In this document: piece after piece, positions 18,316 to 26,040 of the stretch | Numbering within the stretch: the stretch's first letter is position 1 | Layout of the letters: each line of letters begins with the position of its first letter | Assembly (NCBI RefSeq): GCF_000282475.1 | Contig: NZ_AKJF01000200.1 | Span: 1-64,000, forward strand | DNA from: Pseudomonas sp. GM78 | GTDB taxonomy: Bacteria > Pseudomonadota > Gammaproteobacteria > Pseudomonadales > Pseudomonadaceae | Length of the DNA stretch: 64,000 bases | Direction: 5' to 3' | Notes under the pieces: model-generated | The model's database searches: none | Seen by the model: only the letters and a program-made list of their open reading frames with translations | Told to the model about the DNA's origin: nothing | Made by a program: the position numbers and the translations under genes

Positions 18316-19614
18316 ATGCCCGAATACGTCAATTGGCTTCGTCACGCTTCGCCCTACATCAACGCCCACCGCGATTGCACCTTTGTCGTCATGCTGCCCG
18401 GCGATGGCGTTGAACACCCGAACTTCGGCAACATCGTCCACGACCTGGTGCTGTTGCACAGCCTGGGTGTGCGGTTGGTCCTGGTCCATGGTTCGCGCCC
18501 GCAAATTGAAGCGCGCCTTGAGGCTCGGGGCCTGACCCCGCACTACCATCACGGGATGCGCATCACCGATGCCGCGACCCTGGAGTGCGTGATCGATGCG
18601 GTCGGCCAACTGCGCATCGCCATCGAGGCGCGGCTGTCCATGGACATGGCGTCGTCGCCGATGCAGGGCTCGCGCCTGCGGGTGGCCAGCGGCAACCTGG
18701 TGACCGCGCGGCCGATCGGCGTGCTGGAAGGTGTCGACTATCACCACACCGGTGAAGTGCGTCGGGTGGACCGCAAGGGCATCAATCGCCTGCTGGACGA
18801 GCGCTCCATCGTGCTCTTGTCGCCACTGGGCTACTCGCCGACCGGTGAAATTTTCAACCTCGCCTGTGAAGATGTCGCCACGCGTGCGGCCATCGACCTG
18901 GGTGCAGACAAACTGTTGCTGTTCGGCGCCGACCTGGGCTTGATCGATGAACACGGCCGGCTGGTACGCGAGCTGCGTCCGCAACAGGTGCCGGCACATC
19001 TGCAACGTCTGGGCAGCAACTACCAGGCCGAGCTGCTGGATGCCGCCGCTGAAGCCTGCCGTGGCGGCGTGGCCCGCAGCCATATCGTCAGCTACGCCGA
19101 AGACGGTGCACTGCTGACGGAGCTCTTCACCCGTGACGGTGGCGGCACGCTGGTGGCCCAGGAGCAATTCGAGGTGGTGCGCGAAGCGGCCATCGAAGAT
19201 GTCGGCGGCCTACTGGACCTGATCAGCCCGCTGGAAGAGCAGGGCATTCTGGTGCGTCGCTCGCGCGAAGTGCTCGAGCGTGAGATTGAGCAGTTCAGCG
19301 TGGTCGAGCGTGAGGGCATGATCATCGCCTGTGCGGCGCTGTATCAGATCGCCGACTCCGATGCCGGAGAGCTGGCGTGCCTGGCGGTGAACCCGGAGTA
19401 CCGGCACGGTGGTCGTGGTGATGAGCTGCTCGAACGCATTGAAACCCGCGCACGGGCCCAGGGGTTGAAAACCTTGTTCGTCCTCACCACGCGCACGGCT
19501 CACTGGTTCCGCGAGCGCGGCTTCGTGCCAAGCAGCGTCGATCGCCTGCCGTCGGCACGGGCGTCGCTGTACAACTATCAGCGTAATTCGAAGATCTTCG
19601 AAAAAGCCCTGTAA
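18316..19614 (+). CDS. argA: N-acetylglutamate synthase
   Basis: First enzyme of arginine synthesis, acetylating glutamate with acetyl-CoA. The 432-residue product has an N-terminal amino-acid-kinase-like domain (about 1-280), with glycine-rich LVLVHGSRPQIE near residue 55, which binds arginine for feedback inhibition. A C-terminal GNAT domain (about 290-432) contains the acetyl-CoA loop NPEYRHGGRGDELL. Length matches classical bacterial ArgA. It follows argE in the same direction. A perfect 14-bp palindrome lies 12 bp after its stop. Confidence 0.96.
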   Translation: MPEYVNWLRHASPYINAHRDCTFVVMLPGDGVEHPNFGNIVHDLVLLHSLGVRLVLVHGSRPQIEARLEARGLTPHYHHGMRITDAATLECVIDAVGQLRIAIEARLSMDMASSPMQGSRLRVASGNLVTARPIGVLEGVDYHHTGEVRRVDRKGINRLLDERSIVLLSPLGYSPTGEIFNLACEDVATRAAIDLGADKLLLFGADLGLIDEHGRLVRELRPQQVPAHLQRLGSNYQAELLDAAAEACRGGVARSHIVSYAEDGALLTELFTRDGGGTLVAQEQFEVVREAAIEDVGGLLDLISPLEEQGILVRRSREVLEREIEQFSVVEREGMIIACAALYQIADSDAGELACLAVNPEYRHGGRGDELLERIETRARAQGLKTLFVLTTRTAHWFRERGFVPSSVDRLPSARASLYNYQRNSKIFEKAL

Positions 19615-19626
19615 AGAGAGGGCTCT

Positions 19627-19656
19627 TGTGGCGAGGGGATGAATCCCCTCGCCACA
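19627..19656. repeat. Short REP palindrome between convergent argA and tauA
   Basis: TGTGGCGAGGGGAT and ATCCCCTCGCCACA are exact reverse complements around a 2-bp centre. This GCGAGGGG type differs from the other elements here and resembles the TGTGGCGAGGG group described in P. fluorescens. It has no T run and so is not a clear terminator, though it could form a hairpin in both transcripts. Confidence 0.8.
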
Positions 19657-19667
19657 GTATTTTGCGT

Positions 19668-20657
19668 TTACTCCTGCACGAACTTCGCGCTGACATACGG
19701 CGAGTAATCCGGCAGCACCGTTTCAACCTTCCCCTGTTCCTTCAAAAACTTCGCCGTCTCGCCAATCGCCTGCGCAGTGCCGCCTGCCAGCAGTGCGCTG
19801 GTCTGTTGTGCCTTGGCATCCGGGAACGCGGACCCAGCCAGCAGTTCCGGTACGTCGGCGGCGTTGGCACCGGTCAATTTGGCGATTTTTTGCACCGGTA
19901 CCGAATCCGCAGTCCAGCTGTCCTTATGCGCCGCATAGTCGGCAAATGAGTCGAGGGTCACCTTGGCGAACCGGGCGATGACCTCCGGGTGCTTCTCGGC
20001 GTAATCCTTGCGCGCTACCCAGACTTCGAAGGTAGGTGCACCCCATTGGCCGACCTGCGCGGCATCGGTCAAGGTCTTGCCGGACTTGCGAATTTCTCCC
20101 AGGGCCGGCGACCAGACGAACGCGCCGTCGATGTCCCCACGTTTCCAGGCGGCGGCAATTTCCGCCGGTTGCAGGTTCACCACTTTGACTTTCGACGCGT
20201 CCAGCCCCCAGTGCTTCAGCGCGCCCAACAGGCTGTAGTGGGAAGTGGAAACGAACGGCGTGGCGATGGTCTTGCCGATCAGATCTTGCGGTTTATCGAT
20301 GCCACTGCCGTTGCGCACCACCAAGGCTTCGGCGGCATTGATCTGCGCGGAAACGAGGAACGCGACGATCGGCAGATTGCGCGAGGCTGCGGCAGCCAGT
20401 GGGCTGGAACCGAGGTTGCCGATCTGCACATCACCGGAGGCAATGGCGGTGACCACTTCCGGACCACTGTTGAAGCGCCGCCAGTCGATTTTCTCGCCAA
20501 TGGTTTTTTCGTAAAGGCCATCGGCCTGGGGGACTTTGCTCGGGTCGATACCGGTCTGATAGCCCACCGTGAGGTTCGCCGCATGGGCGGAAAAAGAAAC
20601 CATTAACGATACACAAACTGTAACAAATGGTCGGGATAGTGCGCGCTTGATCGTCAT
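19668..20657 (-). CDS. tauA: Taurine/sulfonate ABC transporter periplasmic binding protein, orphan
   Basis: The 329-residue product has a signal peptide ending FSAHA (about residue 26) and a TauA/SsuA-type fold beginning ANLTVGYQTGIDPSK, with conserved segments such as AAWKRGDIDGAFVWSP. It should bind taurine or a similar sulfonate. The mature 303 residues contain no cysteine and no methionine, while the signal peptide has both. No tauB, tauC or tauD follows: the gene runs straight into argA. It must borrow transport subunits, perhaps SsuBC encoded about 9 kb away. It is divergent from an OprD porin across a large palindrome. Confidence 0.85.
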   Translation of the reverse strand: MTIKRALSRPFVTVCVSLMVSFSAHAANLTVGYQTGIDPSKVPQADGLYEKTIGEKIDWRRFNSGPEVVTAIASGDVQIGNLGSSPLAAAASRNLPIVAFLVSAQINAAEALVVRNGSGIDKPQDLIGKTIATPFVSTSHYSLLGALKHWGLDASKVKVVNLQPAEIAAAWKRGDIDGAFVWSPALGEIRKSGKTLTDAAQVGQWGAPTFEVWVARKDYAEKHPEVIARFAKVTLDSFADYAAHKDSWTADSVPVQKIAKLTGANAADVPELLAGSAFPDAKAQQTSALLAGGTAQAIGETAKFLKEQGKVETVLPDYSPYVSAKFVQE

Positions 20658-20730
20658 GGCATCGGCCTCTTCGATAGGTTTTGTGGCGGAATTGCTACCA
20701 AACCTAATCGATCTAAAAAACGGCCAATAA

Positions 20731-20811
20731 ATACCATTTAGGAATTAGCTTATGAGTCAGCCGCTCTATCCCGAGGGCGGTGAGACGGTGAGCTAAATTC
20801 CTAAAGGGTAT
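20731..20811. promoter_or_regulatory. Large imperfect palindrome in the tauA-oprD divergent promoter region
   Basis: The 362 bp between tauA and the first porin contains no gene. Its most striking element is a left arm at 20731-20750 (ATACCATTTAGGAATTAGCT) whose reverse complement recurs at 20791-20811 with one mismatch and one insertion, around a 40-bp centre that is itself partly self-complementary. Each arm holds a TTCCTAAA box pointing toward the gene on its side, minus at 20736-20744 and plus at 20798-20806. This fits a shared operator for two divergent sulfur-starvation genes. Confidence 0.55.
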
Positions 20812-20917
20812 GAGGAAAGAATCCGATCATTCTTTTCAGGTTTATGACGAACTCATGACCCTGCAGGGACCAAAAAACCGGGGATTAGACTATGGTCGTA
20901 GACACACAAAGTTACGA

Positions 20918-20947
20918 TTGACTTGTGGGTCATGCTCTGGCGCTAAT
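20918..20947 (+). promoter_or_regulatory. Possible sigma-70 promoter of the first OprD gene
   Basis: TTGACT (-35) and GCTAAT (-10) are separated by 18 bp, and the -10 box ends about 72 bp before the start codon. The -35 is close to consensus; the -10 has four of six matches. It lies about 107 bp downstream of the palindrome, so an activator bound there would act at a distance. Confidence 0.35.
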
Positions 20948-21019
20948 CGCGCATCTTAGGATCCGGGACATCGATTCCGGGCCAGGAATACAAGAATTAG
21001 AGACGAGAGGAGCTAAACA

Positions 21020-22348
21020 ATGAACAAGTCCACCTTGGCCCTGGCCGTGGCCGTAGGGGTTATGGCGCAGCAGGCAGGCGCCGCGGGTTTCATCGAAGAC
21101 AGCAAGGCTTCCGTAAGTTCGCGCACCATGTATTACAACAACGATAACCGCGATGGCGGCGCGGATCAGCGAGAGACTGCTGAAGGCCTCAAGTTCGATT
21201 ACCTGTCGGGCTTCACCCAAGGGACTGTCGGATTCGGTTTCGACGCTCAGGCACTCGTCGGCATCCATCTGGATGGTGGCAAGGGCCATCACCCGGATAA
21301 CAATACATTCTTCCCAAGTGACACTGATGGCTCGGCAGTGCACGAGTGGAGCCGTGTGGCGGGTAACGTGAAGGCGCGTTTCTCGAAAACCGAGGCTCAC
21401 TACGGTGGTGCTTTGCAACCGAACATGCCAATACTGGTAGCGAACGACAGCCGTCTGCTGCCACAGACCTTTGAAGGGGGGACCATCACCTCGAAGGAAA
21501 TCGACAATGTGACCTTCAACGTAGGTCAGCTGGAGCACGCAGCGGGTCGCGCCTCGTCGAACACAGCTGGTATGGCAGTCAATGGTGGTACTCAGGACAG
21601 CAACAAGTTCCGCTACGCCGGTGCTGACTGGAAGGTCACCAAAGACCTGATGCTGCAGTACTACTACGCGAACCTGGAAGACTACTACAAGCAGAATTTC
21701 CTGGGCCTGGTGCATGTTTACCCAATCAGTGCCAACCAGTCCTTCAAGACCGATCTGCGCTATTTCGACAGCAGCTCTGACGGCAAGAACGGCGATCCGG
21801 GCTACGTCTTCAATAACAACGGTGGTTTCGCCAAGAACCCGGGCGAGGTCGATAACAAGACCTGGAGCGCCATGTTCACCTACACCCTGGGTGGTAACGC
21901 CTTCCTGCTCGGTCATCAGCGCGTCAACGATGATGGTGGCTTTGTCTACCTGAATCAGGGCAGCGTAGTGGACAGCAGAGGTCGCAACCAAGGTGAGGGT
22001 GGTACCAGCTTCTACCTATTCACCGATGCCATGATCAACGGCTTTGTCCGTGCCGGCGAGAACACCACCTTCGGTCAATACACTTATGATTTTGCAGCGG
22101 CGGGTGTGCCAGGTTTGAAAGCTTCGGTCGCTTACCTGCGTGGCGACAATATCAAGGCCAGAAACGGCACTGGTAGCGATATGTCAGAGTGGGAACGAGA
22201 CATGCGCGTGGATTACACCATTCAGCAGGGCACGCTCAAGGGCCTGGGCGTGACGCTGCGTCATGGCGTCTACCGTGGCAGCGAAATCGACATCGCCGAC
22301 CAGGACCAGACCCGTCTGATCTTCAACTACACCTACGCCTTCAAGTAA
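21020..22348 (+). CDS. OprD family outer-membrane porin, copy 1
   Basis: The 442-residue product has a signal peptide of about 21 residues (MNKSTLALAVAVGVMAQQAG) and OprD-family sequence throughout: AGFIEDSKASV at the mature N-terminus, ALQPNMPILVANDSRLLPQTFEGG in the middle, and a C-terminal aromatic strand ending YTYAFK as needed for BamA recognition. OprD porins form monomeric 18-stranded channels for small anionic or amino-acid-like solutes. The mature part has no cysteine and eight methionines. It is paralogous to the next gene, including signal peptide and leader. The solute may be a sulfonate or sulfate ester, judged from context only. Confidence 0.92.
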   Translation: MNKSTLALAVAVGVMAQQAGAAGFIEDSKASVSSRTMYYNNDNRDGGADQRETAEGLKFDYLSGFTQGTVGFGFDAQALVGIHLDGGKGHHPDNNTFFPSDTDGSAVHEWSRVAGNVKARFSKTEAHYGGALQPNMPILVANDSRLLPQTFEGGTITSKEIDNVTFNVGQLEHAAGRASSNTAGMAVNGGTQDSNKFRYAGADWKVTKDLMLQYYYANLEDYYKQNFLGLVHVYPISANQSFKTDLRYFDSSSDGKNGDPGYVFNNNGGFAKNPGEVDNKTWSAMFTYTLGGNAFLLGHQRVNDDGGFVYLNQGSVVDSRGRNQGEGGTSFYLFTDAMINGFVRAGENTTFGQYTYDFAAAGVPGLKASVAYLRGDNIKARNGTGSDMSEWERDMRVDYTIQQGTLKGLGVTLRHGVYRGSEIDIADQDQTRLIFNYTYAFK

Positions 22349-22359
22349 GCCGTAGCCAA

Positions 22360-22387
22360 AAGCCTCGTCAACGGACGAGGCTTTTTT
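22360..22387 (+). terminator. Intrinsic terminator after the first OprD gene
   Basis: AAGCCTCGTC and GACGAGGCTT form a stem around a short loop, then a T run, 12 bp after the porin stop. The two tandem porins are therefore probably separate transcription units. Confidence 0.9.
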
Positions 22388-22579
22388 CGCGTTCATTTTT
22401 ATATTCCATAAACAATGCACGTGATGATTTTTTATTCTTTTTAGCTTTTTTCTTAAGCGCTTAAAGTAAAGGCCTTCCGACACGCACCGTAAGCCTCGGA
22501 TCGAGTTCCAACCCCCCCGAACACCCGAGAATTCCAGGAATCGGTTTGTCGCCTTTACCTCGGGTCTGCGCTGTCGGGG

Positions 22580-22631
22580 CATATTCCTAAATGCGATTAA
22601 AATTGTTTTTACAATTCTTTTTAGGATTATG
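22580..22631. promoter_or_regulatory. Nested palindrome upstream of the second OprD gene
   Basis: The 385 bp between the two porins holds no gene beyond a terminator, an AT-rich stretch and this element. Outer arms CATATTCCTAAA (22580-22591) and TTTAGGATTATG (22620-22631) are complementary at 11 of 12 positions. Inside lies AATTGT-N4-ACAATT (22601-22616). The outer half-site repeats the TTCCTAAA box seen before tauA and the first porin. The element ends about 103 bp before the start codon and probably serves as an operator. Confidence 0.5.
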
Positions 22632-22733
22632 AAGGAGTATTCTGCGCGACCCAAAAAAACGACCGATCCAGACGGTCGCGGATCCAGGGCATTCGACCCG
22701 GGACCAAGAATTAGAAACGATAGGAGCGAAACA

Positions 22734-24095
22734 ATGAACAAGTCCACCTTGGCCCTGGCTGTGGCCGTAGGGGTTTTGGCGCAGCAGGCAAGCGCCGCCG
22801 GTTTCATCGAAGACAGCAAGGCAACGTTGGGGCTGCGCAACTTCTACATCAACACTGACTATCGTGACGGCGCTGCTCAGCCGAACAAGAACGAAGAATG
22901 GGGCCAAGGCTTCGACCTGCGTTTCATCTCCGGCTACACCCAAGGCACTGTCGGCTTCGGTATCGATGCGATCGGCCTGTTGGGCGTGAAGCTGGATTCG
23001 GGCGGCGGCACTAATGGCAACGTTAACGCCAATGGCACCCCTGGTAACGCTTATGGCGGCACTGTGTTCCCGAGCAAGTCCAACGGCGAAGCGGTTGATA
23101 ACTTCTCCAGCCTGGGCCTGACTGCCAAAGCCAAGATCTCCCAGACTGAACTGAAACTGGGTACCTTGCAGCCAAAACTGCCGGTGATCGTCACCAACGA
23201 TGGTCGTCTGCTGCCGCAAACTTTTCAGGGTGGTCAGATCACCTCTGGCGATATCAAAGACCTGACACTGGTCGGTGGTCAGATCGAGCACGCCAAAGGT
23301 CGTAACTCCAGCAACAACGAAGAGTTGTCGATCGCTGGTGCCAACGGTCGTACTGCGGCTGGCCGCGACAGCAACAAATTCTATTACGGTGGCGGTGACT
23401 ACAAAATCACCAAAGACCTGACTGCGCAGTACTACTACGGCAATTTGGAAGATTTCTACAAGCAGCACTTCCTGGGCCTGGTTCACAACTGGGCAATTGG
23501 CCCGGGCGTTCTGAAATCCGACCTGCGCTACTTCAATAGCCGGGATGACGGTGCCAACGGTCACGACGCGAACTTCTTCACTTCTGGCAACTACAATGCG
23601 CCGAGCGGTAAAGGCAAGGTCGACAACAACCTGTACAGCGGTCTGTTCCTGTACACCGTTGAAGGTCACACCTTCGGTGGCGGTTACCAGGTCAGCAACG
23701 GCAGCAGCGACTTCCCGTACCTGAACCAGGGCGACGGTGCATCGGCCTACATCATCACCGACTCGCAAATCCAGAAGTTCGCCCGTGCCGGCGAGAAAAC
23801 CTGGCAAGCACGTTACTCGTTCGATTTCGCCAAGGTCGGCGTACCTGGCCTGACAGCGGGTATGGTTTACCTGCATGGCGACGATATCGATACCGTCAAC
23901 ACTGCCGGTCGCGAGGCGGCTAACGGCGCTTCCGAGTGGGAACGCGACCTGACCGTGGGTTACGTCGTTCAGTCCGGTGCGTTGAAAAACCTCGGCGTGC
24001 AGTGGAAAAACGCCACCTGGCGCACCGATCTGCCGAACACTCGCTCCCAGGACGAGAACCGCCTGATCGTCAGCTACTCGATCCCGCTGTTGTAA
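22734..24095 (+). CDS. OprD family outer-membrane porin, copy 2 (sulfur-poor)
   Basis: The 453-residue product starts at the ATG at 22734 after TAGGAGCGAAACA; 35 in-frame upstream codons belong to the leader. The signal peptide (about 21 residues) is nearly identical to that of copy 1. OprD-type segments include SGYTQGTVGFGIDAIGLLGVK and LRYFNSRDDGANGHD. The C-terminus is hydrophobic rather than aromatic (SYSIPLL). The mature part of about 432 residues contains no cysteine and a single methionine (in AGMVYL), far below its paralogue. This suggests high-level expression under sulfur limitation. Substrate unknown. Confidence 0.92.
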   Translation: MNKSTLALAVAVGVLAQQASAAGFIEDSKATLGLRNFYINTDYRDGAAQPNKNEEWGQGFDLRFISGYTQGTVGFGIDAIGLLGVKLDSGGGTNGNVNANGTPGNAYGGTVFPSKSNGEAVDNFSSLGLTAKAKISQTELKLGTLQPKLPVIVTNDGRLLPQTFQGGQITSGDIKDLTLVGGQIEHAKGRNSSNNEELSIAGANGRTAAGRDSNKFYYGGGDYKITKDLTAQYYYGNLEDFYKQHFLGLVHNWAIGPGVLKSDLRYFNSRDDGANGHDANFFTSGNYNAPSGKGKVDNNLYSGLFLYTVEGHTFGGGYQVSNGSSDFPYLNQGDGASAYIITDSQIQKFARAGEKTWQARYSFDFAKVGVPGLTAGMVYLHGDDIDTVNTAGREAANGASEWERDLTVGYVVQSGALKNLGVQWKNATWRTDLPNTRSQDENRLIVSYSIPLL

Positions 24096-24121
24096 TAGCG
24101 CTCGGGTAACCCAAGCAAAAA

Positions 24122-24158
24122 AAGCCCCGCCCGGCATCACGCCGGGCGGGGCTTTTGT
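24122..24158 (+). terminator. Intrinsic terminator after the second OprD gene
   Basis: A 14-bp stem AAGCCCCGCCCGGC/GCCGGGCGGGGCTT around ATCAC is followed by TTTT and preceded by an A run, 26 bp after the porin stop. Confidence 0.93.
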
Positions 24159-24297
24159 GTTTTCGAGGCGGGCTCACCCCCGTAAACCCGCCTGGAAAAT
24201 CCCCTCTTTTGCAGCAACTCAAGGCCTTCTCGAACCTTGTGGGCGATGTTCGGCGCGATGAGTTCGCGCGTCCAGTGAAGAGATGTTTAATATTTCT

Positions 24298-24325
24298 TTT
24301 AGATCTAAATAAATCGATATTTATT
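24298..24325 (+). promoter_or_regulatory. AT-rich palindromes in the lsfA promoter region
   Basis: A 12-bp palindrome TTTAGATCTAAA (24298-24309) overlaps AATAAAT-CGAT-ATTTATT (24308-24325), a 7-bp inverted repeat with 4-bp spacer, 65-92 bp before lsfA. A very similar AATAAAT-ATG-ATTTAT element precedes ssuE. The size and AT content suit a LysR-type regulator such as CysB, but this is inferred from context. Confidence 0.45.
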
Positions 24326-24389
24326 CTTTTTAATAGATAAGAAATGCAGGCACAGTTGATCTCAACCAGCACTCACCAGGAGCAGCACC

Positions 24390-25028
24390 ATGAGCATCAG
24401 ACTGGGCGATATCGCCCCGGATTTCGAACAGGATTCCAGCGCCGGTACCATCCGGTTCCACCAGTGGCTGGGCGATAGCTGGGGTGTGCTGTTTTCCCAC
24501 CCGGCCGACTTCACGCCAGTGTGCACCACAGAATTGGGCTTCACCGCGAAACTGAAAGATGAATTCGCCAAGCGTGGGGTCAAGGCCATCGCGCTGTCCG
24601 TCGACCCGGTGGATTCGCACCACAAGTGGATCGAAGACATCAACGAAACCCAGAACACCGTGGTCAATTTCCCGATTCTCGACGACGCCGACCGCAAGGT
24701 CTCGGACCTGTACGACCTGATCCACCCCAACGCCAACGACACCCTGACGGTGCGCTCGCTGTTCGTGATCGACCCGAACAAAAAGGTCCGGTTGACCATC
24801 ACCTATCCGGCGAGCACCGGCCGCAACTTCAACGAAATCCTGCGGGTGATCGATTCGCTGCAACTCACCGACAACTACAAGGTGGCCACCCCGGCCAACT
24901 GGCAGGACGGTGATGAGGTGGTGATCGTGCCGTCGCTCAAGGATGAAGATGAAATCAAGCAGCGCTTTCCCAAGGGCTATCGCGCGGTGAAACCGTACCT
25001 GCGCCTGACGCCGCAGCCGAACAGGTAA
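24390..25028 (+). CDS. lsfA: 1-Cys peroxiredoxin induced by sulfur starvation
   Basis: The 212-residue product belongs to the Prx6/1-Cys peroxiredoxin group. The peroxidatic cysteine is C45 in HPADFTPVCTTELGF, no resolving cysteine exists, and the C-terminal extension ends YLRLTPQPN. It reduces peroxides in the cytosol. LsfA was described in P. putida as a sulfate-starvation-induced protein near sulfonate genes, matching this location before ssuE. Its only sulfur residues are the initiator methionine and the catalytic cysteine. The start is preceded by CCAGGAGCAGCACC. Transcription likely runs from the AT-rich promoter upstream. Confidence 0.94.
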   Translation: MSIRLGDIAPDFEQDSSAGTIRFHQWLGDSWGVLFSHPADFTPVCTTELGFTAKLKDEFAKRGVKAIALSVDPVDSHHKWIEDINETQNTVVNFPILDDADRKVSDLYDLIHPNANDTLTVRSLFVIDPNKKVRLTITYPASTGRNFNEILRVIDSLQLTDNYKVATPANWQDGDEVVIVPSLKDEDEIKQRFPKGYRAVKPYLRLTPQPNR

Positions 25029-25059
25029 CCCATTAATTTGTGGTGTGGCTGCTGCCCTC

Positions 25060-25123
25060 TTCGCGAGCAGGCTCGCTCCCACAGTTGACCGCGTACCACT
25101 GTGGGAGCGAGCCTGCTCGCGAA
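25060..25123. repeat. REPIN (GCGAGCAGGCTCGC type) with exact 25-bp arms
   Basis: Arms at 25060-25084 and 25099-25123 are exact reverse complements containing GCGAGCAGGCTCGCTCCCAC. It lies between lsfA and its terminator. The same subtype is found at 41556-41645 and 56892-56983. Confidence 0.9.
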
Positions 25124-25182
25124 AGCGCTGGATCGGGCACCGCAGAATCCAGATTGAACGAATCCATAAAGCAGGGGATTTC

Positions 25183-25207
25183 AGGCCGTTTCGACGGCCT
25201 TTTTTTT
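25183..25207 (+). terminator. Intrinsic terminator between lsfA and ssuE
   Basis: AGGCCGT-TTCG-ACGGCCT is a 7-bp stem with a stable UUCG tetraloop, followed by seven T. It is about 155 bp after the lsfA stop, beyond the REPIN, so the lsfA transcript would carry the repeat in its 3' end. Confidence 0.93.
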
Positions 25208-25232
25208 CGTCTGGAAGAAATCGAACGTATAT

Positions 25233-25270
25233 CTCTAAAACGAATAACCAAATGAATAAATATGATTTAT
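25233..25270 (+). promoter_or_regulatory. AT-rich operator/promoter region of the ssu operon
   Basis: The 328 bp between lsfA and ssuE holds a REPIN, a terminator and this AT-rich segment, but no gene. CTCTAAAACGAAT (25233-25245) resembles the CTAAA boxes of the neighbouring units. AATAAAT-ATG-ATTTAT (25255-25270) resembles the inverted repeat before lsfA. The transcript leader to ssuE would be about 90 bp or less. CysB-dependent activation is the likeliest reading, given what is known of ssu control in pseudomonads. Confidence 0.45.
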
Positions 25271-25356
25271 GGATATATAAATCACCTGTTAAGGTCACTC
25301 CATCAAAGCGAGATCGCAAACCGCGAATCGCCAACACCGTTCAAGGAATCCTCTGA

Positions 25357-25950
25357 ATGCTGGTCGTCTCACTCGGTGGCAGTCCCAGCCAGCGCTCCCG
25401 TTCCGGGGTGTTGCTGGAGCGCTCCCAGCGTTGGTTGCAAGGGCAGGGCGTGGAAGTGGTGAGCTACCAGGTACGGGACTTCCCGGCTGAAGACTTGCTG
25501 CATGCACGCTTCGACAGCCCGAAGGTGATCAACCTGCTGCAACAGATCGAAAACGCCGATGGCCTGCTGATCGCCACGCCGGTCTACAAGGCTTCGTTCT
25601 CCGGTGCGTTGAAAACCGTGCTGGATCTGCTGCCCGAGCGTGCCCTGGCGCACAAAGTGGTGTTGCCAATGGCAACCGGGGGCAGCATCGCTCATATGCT
25701 AGCGGTGGATTACGCGCTCAAGCCGGTGTTGTCGGCATTGAAGGCCCAGGAGCTGCTCCAGGGGATCTTCGCCGTCGACAGCCAGATCGCTTACGGCGAA
25801 GGCAGCGCCCAGGCGCAGTTGGCACCGGAGCTGGAGCAAAGATTGAACGAGTCGCTGGAGTTGTTTTTCAGCGCCATGGCGCGACGGCCCAAGCCGCTCG
25901 ATCCGCAGCTGTTGAATGATCGTTTGTTGAGTGCTCGCTGGAGCATTTAA
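25357..25950 (+). CDS. ssuE: NADPH-dependent FMN reductase for alkanesulfonate desulfonation
   Basis: The 197-residue flavodoxin-like reductase begins [16 protein letters not shown], the phosphate-binding loop of the family, and contains the flavin-contact segment [15 protein letters not shown] (about residues 73-87). It supplies FMNH2 to SsuD. It has no cysteine and four methionines. It is the first gene of ssuEADCBF, read from an AT-rich promoter, and is followed after 90 bp by ssuA. The start has AAGGAATCC upstream. Confidence 0.95.
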   Translation: MLVVSLGGSPSQRSRSGVLLERSQRWLQGQGVEVVSYQVRDFPAEDLLHARFDSPKVINLLQQIENADGLLIATPVYKASFSGALKTVLDLLPERALAHKVVLPMATGGSIAHMLAVDYALKPVLSALKAQELLQGIFAVDSQIAYGEGSAQAQLAPELEQRLNESLELFFSAMARRPKPLDPQLLNDRLLSARWSI

Positions 25951-26040
25951 GCCTTACCCCAAATTGATGTACTGGCCTTACTCGCCCGCTAACGGGCAAG
26001 CAGGTGCAGCCAAAAACCCAACTGCAAAAAGGAGAGCGCC

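Noticed and set aside
19627-19656. Intrinsic terminator for argA and tauA
   Set aside because: The stem is perfect but there is no T run on either strand, so I list it as a REP palindrome rather than a terminator.
22587-24140. 517-codon open frame antisense to the second OprD gene
   Set aside because: It lies exactly over a well-supported porin gene, has a low-complexity valine-rich composition and no family motif. GC-rich third positions leave long antisense frames open, as also at 2443-3963, 4551-5558, 57747-59282 and 61549-62721.
25952-26040. Small gene between ssuE and ssuA
   Set aside because: The 90 bp have no start codon with a ribosome site leading to a plausible peptide, only the ribosome site of ssuA.
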